Positions 21,215 through 29,275 of a stretch of DNA of 64,000 nt are shown piece by piece; the first letter of the stretch is position 1; every line of letters starts with the position of its first letter. Position numbers and translations under genes: made by a program. Source of the DNA: Prorocentrum cordatum (Eukaryota > Sar > Dinophyceae > Prorocentrales > Prorocentraceae); assembly GCA_963575745.1 (NCBI GenBank), contig CAUYUJ010008524.1, positions 373,670-437,669 of the forward strand, given 5' to 3'. Under the pieces are notes generated by a model. The model saw only the letters and a list, made by a program, of their open reading frames with translations. It did no database searches and was not told the origin of the DNA.

Positions 21215-22100
21215 TCAGTGGGAGACGCCCGAGCTGACGGCTCGTCGAGTCCGCGACAGTCCGATTGGGGGGCTGGCGGCTGACGAGTCTTCGGTGGACC
21301 AGGAGTGTCTAGGGGGTGGCCTGTTCGATGCATCGTCATCAGCGCCAGGCAGCCAGCTCGGGACGCCCCAGGCTGCGGGGTCAGTCAGCACAGCAGTCCC
21401 GTTAGGGGCTCCTCGGGCTGAAGGCCCGTTTTGTCGGTGCGCAGGGCTGCCGATTCCAGGGAGTGCTGCGGGCGCGGGGCGCTGCCCGTCGTGGCTCGAG
21501 GCCACATGCCCAAAAGCACTCTCGAGGACCGTGGAGCCACGAACTGAGGGTTCATCCGCCGTGTCGCGGGCCACTCCAAGGGCTGTAGGCACAACTACTG
21601 CGTCCATTCCGCTGCGTCCAGTTGCCCCTTGGGCCCTCGGGCTGACGGCTCGCTCAGCATGCGAATCCAGGGCTGCGGGTTCGCCGCGTCTGGGAATGTC
21701 CGACTGGGGGGCGGGCGGCCGACGAAAGTCGTCGGGATTTCGGGGGCATCCAGGGAGTTGGCGGGTCGTGTCGTCGACCTCAGCTCCGAGGCGGCCCCTC
21801 GGGGCATCCCCGGTTGTTGGGGCGATCAGTGCTGCTGCCTCGCAGGAAGCTCCTCGGGCTGAAGGCCCGTTTTCTGCCTGTCCGGCCCCGACAAATCCAG
21901 GGGCGGCGGCGGGCGAGGGGCACCTCCCTTCGCCGCTCGAGGCCACATGCCCGTCGGCACTCTCGACGACCCTTGGGGCCGTCTCCGATTCTCGAGCTGA
22001 AGGCTCGTCACCTCTGATGCGGCTGGGTGCGCCTTGGAGTCTCGAGCTGAAGGCCCGTTCTGCTGTGCCGAATGTGTCAGAAGTCGCTCCAACTGCTTGA
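20640..22100. repeat. Three imperfect tandem copies, 440-500 bp each
   Basis: Landmarks such as tccgactgggggg (about 20760, 21260 and 21699) and ctgaaggcccgtt recur at spacings of about 500 and 440 bases. The copies encode similar Ala/Pro/Arg-rich sequence in the LINE N-terminus, but the third copy (lowest coordinates) is out of frame with the first two. The array therefore looks like amplification inside a coding region followed by indels. Confidence 0.8.
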
Positions 22101-22960
22101 GGCCCATCTTCTGTGTTCAACTCGCGGCTGAAGGCTGCCTCACTCGGCGCCGAAGCATCCAGGAGGGGAGGTTCGGCGGAGTGAGGGCGCAAGCCTCTGT
22201 GAAGCGAAACGGGGCCAAGGGCAGGCGTCTGCCTGTCTCCCCTCCCGACGCCCTCGCGAACACCCCCTGTGGAAGCCAGATCCCTAGTCCCCTCTTCCAA
22301 GTCGCAACGGCCCCTGGGTCGAACGCCGAGGGCATCCCTTTGCCTCTCGCCAGACTGCGGACCACGGGTGCCAGGATCCGAGCGCGGGTTCGCTTGTTCA
22401 AGAAGGGGGCCCTCGCCCCCCGCAATCCTGGCATCGCCGAGGGCGGTCCAGCTTTGCACAGCCCCCCCAGGAGAGAAGGAGATTGGGCGCCCAGCAATGG
22501 GCATGGGAAGGGTTGGGGTGAGAGAGGGGGGGGATAAGCTAGGCGGGAGGGCATCATGCCTGCCGTCATCCAATCCAGGGAAGCGACCGAAGGTCGCAAT
22601 ATCAATGTCCATCGCGGGGATGAACGCATCACCCCCTCCTCCAGTATCATGACTGCCGCTCTCAAATCCAGGGAAGCGACTGAAGGTCGCAATATCAGTG
22701 TGCATCGCGGGGTTGAACGCATCAACCCCTCCTCCCGTTTGGCTGATGGCCAACGGTTCTCGTGTGCAAGAGGCGTCGGCGGACGCGTTCCCATTCCAGG
22801 GAGCAGGGGGCGACGGCTGCCCTGGCGGGATGGCGTCCTGCGATCCAGGGTGAGGATGCCTTGGATCAGCCAGTCCGCAGGCCACGAAGTCGTCGACTGG
22901 TGCCGCGATCATCGTCGCCCCAGAGATGGCAGGACCATCGCCGATCGATCGCCCCTCCAT
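21215..22960 (-). CDS. LINE N-terminal segment, low complexity with internal repeats
   Basis: An open frame of about 580 codons, rich in Ala, Gly, Pro, Ser, Arg and Asp, starting at the ATG at 22960 (the same frame opens earlier, at 23050). No known domain was recognised. It contains a two-copy repeat of 31 residues around the motif DIATFSRFPGF / DIATFGRFPGL, followed by longer units marked by repeated NGPSARGA and GEPAA/DEPSA phrases. The composition suggests a disordered, gag-like or linker role, which is inference. The frame ends in a stop inside the third large repeat copy, where the coding frame appears to shift. Confidence 0.5.
   Translation of the reverse strand: MEGRSIGDGPAISGATMIAAPVDDFVACGLADPRHPHPGSQDAIPPGQPSPPAPWNGNASADASCTREPLAISQTGGGVDAFNPAMHTDIATFSRFPGFESGSHDTGGGGDAFIPAMDIDIATFGRFPGLDDGRHDALPPSLSPPSLTPTLPMPIAGRPISFSPGGAVQSWTALGDARIAGGEGPLLEQANPRSDPGTRGPQSGERQRDALGVRPRGRCDLEEGTRDLASTGGVREGVGRGDRQTPALGPVSLHRGLRPHSAEPPLLDASAPSEAAFSRELNTEDGPQAVGATSDTFGTAERAFSSRLQGAPSRIRGDEPSARESETAPRVVESADGHVASSGEGRCPSPAAAPGFVGAGQAENGPSARGASCEAAALIAPTTGDAPRGRLGAEVDDTTRQLPGCPRNPDDFRRPPAPQSDIPRRGEPAALDSHAERAVSPRAQGATGRSGMDAVVVPTALGVARDTADEPSVRGSTVLESAFGHVASSHDGQRPAPAALPGIGSPAHRQNGPSARGAPNGTAVLTDPAAWGVPSWLPGADDDASNRPPPRHSWSTEDSSAASPPIGLSRTRRAVSSGVSH
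22555..22740. repeat. Two tandem copies of a 93-bp in-frame repeat
   Basis: Two adjacent 93-bp units share most bases, including aatccagggaagcgac and gaaggtcgcaatatca. The period is a multiple of three and both copies keep the LINE reading frame, giving the duplicated 31-residue protein motif. Confidence 0.85.
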
Positions 22961-23116
22961 GCTAAGCAGGAGGGCCGCTGCACGTAGCCGACGAAGATGA
23001 ATCCAGGGAGTCTGCAATGGCGGCCCGGCCCCGGGGGAGACGCGCGGCACAAACGACTCCTAGGGGAAACCCCTTGAGCTGGGAGACCCGGCCGAGGGAC
23101 CAGGGCCCAGAAACGG
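22961..23116 (-). other. Presumed 5' leader of the giant LINE
   Basis: These 156 bases lie between the SL relic and the first well-placed ATG (22960-22958). The same reading frame is open up to 23050 with no need for that start, so the true start is uncertain. No promoter or structural motif was recognised. Confidence 0.4.
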
Positions 23117-23136
23117 CTTGAGCCAGAGGCTACGGA
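23117..23136 (-). other. Dinoflagellate spliced-leader (DinoSL) relic
   Basis: Read on the minus strand the 20 bases are TCCGTAGCC-TC-TGGCTCAAG. The conserved 22-nt DinoSL is DCCGTAGCCATTTTGGCTCAAG. The outer 9 + 9 bases match exactly and the central ATTT is reduced to TC. The relic sits about 157 bases upstream of the first good start codon of the LINE, in the same orientation, as expected if a trans-spliced mRNA was reverse transcribed and inserted. The bases just upstream read CACCAG, an AG that could itself accept a new leader. Confidence 0.8.
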
Positions 23137-23515
23137 CTGGTGGGGATACGCGAAGCGTCTAGACTTCCTCGTCTGGCCTCCCTTTCCTCCACTGGCCTCC
23201 TCCTCTTCCTCTTCCTCCTCCTCCTCCTCCTCCTCCGCATCTTCCTCCTTTTCCCGGGAAGCACCGCGGCGCCAGCATCCGATGCCCCATCAAGCACCAC
23301 GGCGCCAGCCACCGACGCTTCAGCGGCCCGCGCCCGAGCGGCCCGTCGCCCTGAGCAGGGGCCATCGCCTGCCGCTGCAGACATGAGCCCCCGAACGCCT
23401 CTGCTCCGTGCTCCGCGAGGTGCCTGCCGTCGCCGGCGCGCAGACAACGGGGCTGTCGAGGCCACCTCTGCCATTCCTCGTCGACCGTGGTTGATGATCT
23501 AGGAATGAAACCCTA
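23137..23515. repeat. CT-rich microsatellite and low-complexity flank
   Basis: A run of TCC/TCT triplets (about 23195-23260) is followed by Ala/Arg/Pro-coding low-complexity sequence. Overlapping ORFs on both strands (poly-Leu, poly-Arg) result from the triplet repeat. No gene is supported. Confidence 0.7.
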
Positions 23516-23519
23516 GGTT

Positions 23520-24090
23520 CATTATCTTCAGATGATACCCTATGGATTATTGTCCTGTGATTGGATCGGGCTCAGCCCCCCCCGGCCGAATCATTATATT
23601 TTCCGAATAATCGACCTAAGTTTCATATCCCATCATTATGGACCAGGGTGTAGTTCAGTCCGAAACGTAGTCTCAAACGGCGCCCCCCAAACCTAATCAT
23701 TATCATTCCGCAATAATATCCGATTTATTACCTCCTGGAGATAATAAACCGGGGTCCACATTCCGACATGAAAAACCTGGTGGGGAACCCAGGGGTTGGG
23801 GGGGAAATTGTAATTATTATCATTCCGGAATTACGACAACCACGGGATCATTATTCCCGGGATATTGTAAACCCAAGTCAATATACCCGGAACCTATGGG
23901 CCCAGGTCCATATGTTTTTGGGGTCGATATCCCCAGAACATTATAACCCAAGGTTTATACTGTTCCGGGGGGAACATTATGAACCCAAGTCAATATTCCC
24001 AGAGCATTGAAACCCAAGTACATGATGTTCCGGGGGAGACATTATGAACCCGGGTCAATAATCCTGGAACATTATAAACCCGGATTGATA
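23520..24090. repeat. AT-richer degenerate tandem repeat
   Basis: Phrases such as cattat-aaccc, aacccaagtcaatat and ccgggggga recur at irregular spacings near 35-45 bases. The block is markedly more AT-rich than its surroundings and has no coding sense. It looks like an old satellite. Confidence 0.6.
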
Positions 24091-24095
24091 TCTAT

Positions 24096-24656
24096 TTGGG
24101 ATCCATCCTGGGGCTGTCAGGGCGAGGGGCCCTATATCGGCTGCCAGGCCCCACGCCTTCTGTGCGGGGCGTCTGCGTGGGGAAACCGCTCCCAAGAGGC
24201 ACCCAGGAGGACCCAAGAGAGGCATCCAGGAGGGAAGGGTCAGGAGAGGCCTCCAGGAGGCCCCACGAGAGGCATCCAAGAGGCCTCTGGTCCATACGAC
24301 CCAGGCATGGCGGCGGCATGGGCCAAAAGGCCAGGAAGGCCTTCGCACAAAAAAGAAAGAGCAACATGCTCTCGGACTCCCAAGTGCGGCGTGTCATTAA
24401 CACTCTTTCCCCATCCCGAACGCCGACTCTGCCCCTCACGGCCCTGGGGTTGACAACGGAATTGCTCGAGCGCCACAAGAAGCTCTACAATGCAATGGCG
24501 GCCCCTCTCTTCCTTCTTGAGGAACACCTGCTGCACAAGCTTACGTGCAAAGCCTGTTCACATTCGCCTCTAATATGGGAGGAATCGCTCCCGCGGGAGG
24601 CCCAAACAGCAGTGGGCACCCAGCGTCGACGCAGCCATGCCATGACAGAGGTGTAA
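24096..24656 (+). CDS. Candidate host-gene exon, unknown protein
   Basis: The second half of this plus-strand frame has a mixed, protein-like composition with helix-forming stretches (SDSQVRRVINTLSP, ELLERHKKLYNAMAA, LFLLEEHLLHKL). The first part (24190-24300) is a Pro/Arg-rich repeat seen elsewhere in the window and is probably not coding. The frame ends at gaggtgtaagttg; GTAAGT at 24653-24658 is a perfect 5' splice-site sequence, so the segment may be an exon rather than a complete gene. No family recognised. Confidence 0.3.
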   Translation: MGSILGLSGRGALYRLPGPTPSVRGVCVGKPLPRGTQEDPREASRREGSGEASRRPHERHPRGLWSIRPRHGGGMGQKARKAFAQKRKSNMLSDSQVRRVINTLSPSRTPTLPLTALGLTTELLERHKKLYNAMAAPLFLLEEHLLHKLTCKACSHSPLIWEESLPREAQTAVGTQRRRSHAMTEV

Positions 24657-24751
24657 GTTGCACCTGGCGCATGTATTATGTAATGCCGATGCGCCGTCCA
24701 GTCGCCAGGCCTGCCTGCCTACCTAAGGGTTACCCAGTGACCCCGAACCTC

Positions 24752-25032
24752 GATCGACGATGACTTCTTGAGGCAGTGACCGATCACAGCGGGGAGGAGG
24801 CGGAGATGCAGAGGTCTCCAGCTCAGCCGGAGGCCTCCAAGGGAGTCGCCCGAAAGTCCTGATCCTCGAGCGTCGATCCTCAAATGTCGATCGACGACGA
24901 CGACGCCGACGACGACGCCGACGCCGACGCCGACGCCCGACGCCCGACGCCCGACGCCGACGCTGACGCCGACGACGACGACGACGACGCTTTGAAGCTG
25001 TGACTGACCACAGTGGGGAGCTCGAGGTCGAA
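24752..25032. repeat. Tandem duplication with expanded GAC/GCC microsatellite
   Basis: Two similar units begin with tcgatcgacgatgac / tcgatcgacgacgac and end with gaccgatcacagcgggga / gactgaccacagtgggga. Between the two landmarks the second unit has expanded into about 100 bases of GAC, GCC and GCCC repeats. Long Asp-, Arg- or Ser-rich ORFs here are microsatellite artefacts. Confidence 0.7.
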
Positions 25033-25257
25033 GCTTGCAAGCGGCCGGGGAGTCTGAGTTGGATGGGCCCCGAGCATTTCGGTCAAGATGTAGGGACGAG
25101 AGCAAATGCGCTCAAAAAGCGGTCCCTGGAGCCCAAGCCGTGTCCAGCCGGAGCGACGATGGGGGCTCCTGTCTCCCCTGTTCTGCTGGCCAGACCCAGT
25201 GCTGGGCCGCCTCAGCCCCCTAGCCAGCTCCAAGGCGGGGCTACCGCACGTTCAGGC

Positions 25258-25337
25258 CTTGTTGGAGTACAGGGAGTTCACGATGATGTCCATCACCTTG
25301 CCGACCTCGGCCTGGAACTCGTAGTTCTCCACGTCGC
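25258..25337 (-). CDS. Hsp90-family exon (ER or plastid type N-terminal ATPase domain)
   Basis: The 80 bases encode DVENYEFQAEVGKVMDI followed by IVNSLYSNK, the first helix of the Hsp90 ATP-binding domain (consensus E-x-FQAEV-x-x-LMDIIINSLYSNK). EFQAEV plus SLYSNK fits GRP94 or plastid Hsp90 better than the cytosolic form. It is bounded by a TAG acceptor (25340-25338) behind a long polypyrimidine tract and by a possible GC donor after AAG; GC donors are used by dinoflagellates. All 26 complete codons end in G or C, unlike the flanks, a sign of selection on a well-expressed gene. No neighbouring Hsp90 exon was found, so it may belong to a gene with large introns or be an isolated relic. Confidence 0.7.
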
Positions 25338-25359
25338 CTACGCGCGCGCGACAGACGGT

Positions 25360-25690
25360 GGAGGGCAGGGAGGAGGCAGGACGTGGAGGGGAACGAAGAG
25401 GGAGGGCGGACGGAGGAGGGCAAGGGGAGGAGAGGTCTCCTTGGGGGGAGGGGGAGATGGAAGAGCGGAGAGGAGGGGAGCAGGGGGGAGAAAGACGGGA
25501 GAAGGAGGGGACAGAACGGGGAGGGAGAGGAGGGTGGAGGAGGGGCAGGAAGGCGTGGGAAGGGAAAGGGGGGGAGAAGGAGCGACGCGGGGAGGAGGAC
25601 GGCGAGGACGGGAGAGGAAGGGGTGCGGAGGGAATGAGGTGCACGGGGAGAGGGGGGAGGGAAAGGGGGAGGACCAAAGCTACAACAAGA
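25360..25690 (-). other. 330-base polypyrimidine tract (minus strand)
   Basis: The plus strand is almost all G and A, so the minus strand is C/T-rich and runs directly into the TAG acceptor of the Hsp90 exon. It may act as an extended polypyrimidine tract of the upstream intron. The apparent Pro/Leu/Ser-rich ORFs across it are composition artefacts. Confidence 0.6.
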
Positions 25691-26079
25691 AGCTAGAAGT
25701 AGGACTGGGATCCAGCACCGTTTCTGCGACATGTTAGAGCATGTCAGCCTGAATGCCCCTCTGGTGTCTGGTGGGGTCTCTGTGATGCTTCCAGGGCCGA
25801 CCCCCAGCCCTCGCCGCAACCGTTCTCTGACCCCCCCCCCTTTTGATTCTGACATCCAGCGCCCCAGGGAGACTGAAAGCGAAAACGACGGCGGCGAAGA
25901 GCCCTGCTTGCGGTGGCGACTCCGCGACACATCCTCGCAAGCACGCCCCCCACCCACCCCTGGGGCGCGCTCGAGGCGCGACATCCCTTCCCACCCCCAG
26001 TCGCCTTGCGTGTCGAGCATTGGACCGCGCAGTGGTCTCGAAATCTCAAGAGACCTCTCACCGCACCGTCCGTCACCGC

Positions 26080-26195
26080 ACGGTTTTGGACCCTCGGAGG
26101 CCCTGGTCGCCCAAGACGTCCACCGAAACGACCCGAGTCCCAAAACAGTGCGGTCACCCCGAATCCTCACTGACTCACCACACTGGCCCTCCTCA
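26080..26195 (+). repeat. Dispersed repeat R3, copy 1
   Basis: The stretch ending gcggtcaccccgaatcctcactgactcaccacactg is closely matched near 54718-54775 (gcggtcactccgaatccccactgacccaccacactg), with weaker similarity extending about 60 bases upstream. Both copies are on the plus strand. 25690-26080 and 26200-26430 otherwise show nothing I can name. Confidence 0.65.
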
Positions 26196-26429
26196 GAATG
26201 TTTGATTTCCGGGCCATACAATCCGCCGGCCCCCTTGCGGGGCCATCAGGCTGCGAAGATCAGGCTTGCAGCTCCCTGTGCCAGTTGCAGTTTCCAGTTT
26301 CCACTGTTAAAGTCCTGTTTTCTGCTTCCTTACTGTTACTTGTTGCTGAACGCGCGGGGGGGAGCCGAAAAGCGTCCTGTTCAGCGTCCCCGAATCGCGT
26401 TGTCTGAATTCCCGCGGGGTCGTGGGACA

Positions 26430-26990
26430 CATACTAATTGATGGGATTCGCGTCCCCGAGGCCAAAATCCGTAACAAATTACACCATATTCGCTTCCCCG
26501 AGGCCTTAAACCTAAATTAACTAAGACTCGCGTCCCAGAAGTGATAGTCTCTCGTAAATACCACAATAGTCGCGAAACCATAACCCCTTGAAAGTTGTAC
26601 AAAAGTCGCGTCCCCAGAGCCATAAACTCTTTACAGCTTATTGGAAATTCGCGCCCCCGAAGCCAGAAACCGTTTGATGATTATATAATATTCGCGTCCC
26701 TGGGCCATAAACCTTCGCAAATCACACCATACGTGCGTCCCGGAGGCCAGAAACCCTCCCAACTTATAGAAGATTCGCGTTTCTGACTCCATAAACCTTT
26801 TTAATGTATACAACATTTGCGCCCCCGAGGCCATGAGCACTCGTAAATTACACAATGTGTGCGTCCCCGAGGCCACAGACCTGTGTAAATTACCAATACT
26901 CGCGTCCCCGAAGCCATAAACCATCGCAAATTACCAAATATTCGTGCCACCGAAGCCATACCCTCGTAAATTAATATTGGCCCTCGCGTG
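26430..26990. repeat. Degenerate tandem array, ~52-58 bp unit
   Basis: About ten units carry a conserved core like ttcgcgtccccgaggcca followed by taaacc and an AT-rich spacer with aaattacac. Cores diverge (cccgaagcc, cccagagcc) but keep their order. No coding sense. Confidence 0.8.
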
Positions 26991-27104
26991 AAGTGCCGAC
27001 ATTGCTTCACGTCAGCGTCCAGGCATCCCAACACAACTCTGGCAAGTCCCATTCCAAGAGAGGGGGGCCTGCGGCATGGGGGCGAAGCCCTCACGGATAA
27101 ATGT

Positions 27105-27350
27105 GGTGCAACCTGTATGGTGCAGTATATGTAATGCAACATGTGTGGTGCAAACTATATGGTGCAATACATGCTGTGCGGTCTGTGTGATGAAGTCTAT
27201 GTTGCACGATTTATGTGGTACAACATATGCGGTGCGACCTGTGTTTGTGTAGCAGATTTGTTGCGATCTGCTGTGGTGCAATAATTGTGTGACATACTCT
27301 AAGTGGTGCAGTATATGCGGTGCAATCGATGTGGTGCAATATACGCGGTT
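27105..27350. repeat. Short degenerate array of gtggtgcaa-type units
   Basis: Units such as tgtggtgcaac-tgtatggtgca recur every 20-30 bases with drifting spacers. AT-richer than flanks; no gene. Confidence 0.65.
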
Positions 27351-27364
27351 CCAGTATGCAAGGC

Positions 27365-27585
27365 CGCGACGAGGCGGCGACGGGGTGGCAACGGCGGCAA
27401 CATAGGTGCCAGACCGACAATCAGGCTCAGACGACGGGCGGCGACGAGGCGACAACAGGGAGGCGGCGACAACATAGCCGCCAGGCCGACAATCAGGCCC
27501 AGACGACGGGGCGGCGAGGCGGCGACGGGGCGCCCGGCGACGGCGACGACATAGCCGCCACACCCAGAATCAGGCCCAGGTCCTC
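27365..27585. repeat. Three GC-rich tandem copies, ~75 bp
   Basis: Three units share cgacgaggcggcgacggggtg, acatagccgcca and ccgacaatcaggcccagacg landmarks. Overlapping Arg/Gly/Gln-rich ORFs follow from the repeat. Confidence 0.75.
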
Positions 27586-27639
27586 AGGAACCTACGAGTG
27601 CAAGCGCTGTTTGGGGAATCTCGAGAGGATCGATCGAGT

Positions 27640-28135
27640 CGAAGTTGGCCTGGAGGCGGGGGGGGGGGGGAAGGCGAAGGGGCCCCTGGAGGGGCCAAAC
27701 AGGGGCGAGCGTGCCCAGAGGACTGGTGCCTCGACCACGGATCGAGGAGAAGGATGAGGAGGGAGGGAGGACGGGATGAGGGAGGGAGGGAGGGAGGGAG
27801 GGAGGGAGGGAGTGAGAAAGGGAGGGAAGAGGAGGAGGAGGCGGTGGAAGAGAGAGGAAGATAAGGAGGATCAGCAGCTGAAGTAGGAGGAAGTCGGCCC
27901 TGCATCGAGGAGAAGTGAGGAGGTGGGAGCAGGGAGGAGGGAGGAGGACAAGAAGGGAGGGAGGGGGCAGGAGGGAGGAGAGAAGAGGGAGGAGGACGCG
28001 GAGAGGAGGGAGATAGGAGGGAGATAGGATGAGGGAGGACGGAGAAGGATGATGAAGCAAGGACGGAGGAGGAGGAGGAGGAGGAGGAAGCGAAGGGAAC
28101 ACAAGGAGGATCAGCGACAGCAGGTGCACGAGCAG
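27640..28135 (+). repeat. Polypurine tract with (GGGA)n
   Basis: Plus strand almost entirely G and A, with a clean GGGA run at about 27776-27811 and many AGGAGG stretches. The complementary strand is an extended polypyrimidine tract. No coding sense. Confidence 0.8.
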
Positions 28136-28149
28136 GATCTGGAGGAAAA

Positions 28150-28690
28150 ATGTCCCTGACCCTCATTCACCTGCTCCGCTTCCTCCTCCACCACCTCTGG
28201 CTCATCCTCATCCCCCTCCATCTCATCATTCCCGTGATCCTCCCCCCCCCACCTCCTCGTATCTTCCCTCCTCAAAGCACGATGATCGAACATCGAAATG
28301 AAGGGCATTTGTTCGCCATAGTTGGGGCAGCGGGGCCTCTGCAATACGCCTGCTGCTGTTCCTCCTTATCCTCCTCCTGCTCCTAATCCTCATCCTCCTC
28401 CTCCTCCTCCTCCTCCTGCTCGTCCTCCTCATCCTTCTCTTCCCCTCCTCCTCCCCCTCCTCATCCTCCTCCTCCTTCACTTCCTCCTCCCCCTCCTCCT
28501 CATCCTCCTTCTCCTCCTCCTTCACCTCCTCCTCATCCTCCATCTTCTCCACCTCCTGACACGCCTGCTCCTACTCCCCTCCCCGCGATCAGTGCGATCC
28601 TTGCGTGGCCAAGCCAGCCTGCTCCCTCAGTTTCTCCTCCTCCTGCTACTCCCCCCTCCTCAGCGTCATCCTCCTCGCCTCTCCCTGCCT
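28150..28690 (+). repeat. CTC-rich polypyrimidine tract
   Basis: TCC/CTC triplets dominate, most densely at 28365-28560. A 70-base non-repetitive island (about 28275-28345) interrupts the tract. Poly-Leu and poly-Pro ORFs are artefacts. Confidence 0.8.
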
Positions 28691-29005
28691 CCCCCTCCTC
28701 TTCCTGCCCCGACGGCGGTGACGAAAACAACGACACGGGCGACGGCACGTCGACGACGACGGCGGCGACGACAACATCGGCGACGGCGACGGCGGCGGCG
28801 ACAGGCCGCGCCGTGCGGCACTGTGGCCTGTCGCCACCTCGGCCTCGGCAACCTCGGCGGCCCGCCGCAGGCTGAGGGGCTGCCTTCGCGGCGACTCCGT
28901 CGGACGCGCGGACGAAAGCGATGGCCAGCGATGCACGGCGATGGACGCCGACGGCGGCGTGACGGCGTCGACGACGGCAACAGATACCGCGAGCGCGACC
29001 GCGGC
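28690..29005 (+). repeat. GACGGC-type microsatellite and GC-rich low complexity
   Basis: Runs of cgacggcga, gacgacggcggcgac and similar. Arg-, Asp- and Thr-rich ORFs result in each frame. No gene supported. Confidence 0.7.
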
Positions 29006-29135
29006 CAACACGACGAAGATCACCACTACCACGACGACCATGACCGAGCGGCGACAGGAAAGGGAGAGAGGCAGTGGGACGAAAGAAGAAGAAGAAAACA
29101 AGACGGAGGGCAAACACAACCAATCGGGGATGCAC

Positions 29136-29275
29136 TGACCCGTGTCAATCCAGAAACGGGTCAGACGAGCCTCGAAGGATCCTGCTGGATCCTGCACCCA
29201 AGCTCGGGTCAGTGCGACCCTGGCCCTGCAGGATCCTGCAAAATCCGGCACTCTGACTGACCCCCGTTTGCGTTG
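29136..29275 (+). repeat. Dispersed repeat R1, copy 1 (ggatcctgca-rich)
   Basis: Carries gggtca, gcctcgaaggatcctgc, ctgcacccaagc, ccctggccctgcaggatcctgca, ctctg-ctgacccccg in order. The same order is found at 49335-49495, indicating a dispersed repeat family of about 140-160 bp. Confidence 0.8.

Larger units (their letters stand above)
1..23136 (-). mobile_element. Giant decayed LINE with methyltransferase, RING and UPF1-like helicase
   Basis: A continuous minus-strand run of coding blocks covers more than 23 kb. In transcription order it shows a spliced-leader relic, a repeat-rich N-terminus, a zinc-ribbon block, RING-H2, an unrecognised block, a DNMT3-like methyltransferase, an APE endonuclease, reverse transcriptase, RNase H and an SF1 helicase. 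Endonuclease-RT-RNase H order is that of APE-type LINEs. Methyltransferase-bearing LINEs have been described in Symbiodinium. The neighbouring blocks switch frame without gaps, so frameshifts explain the breaks better than introns. The 5' end is marked by the SL relic; the 3' end lies left of base 1. That all blocks belong to one element is inferred from shared strand, adjacency and a motif bias confined to this interval; nested insertion of two elements is the alternative. Confidence 0.85.

Noticed and set aside
27776-27811. (GGGA)n considered as telomeric repeat
   Set aside because: It is a short interstitial microsatellite within a larger polypurine tract and does not match the TTTAGGG repeat expected for dinoflagellates.
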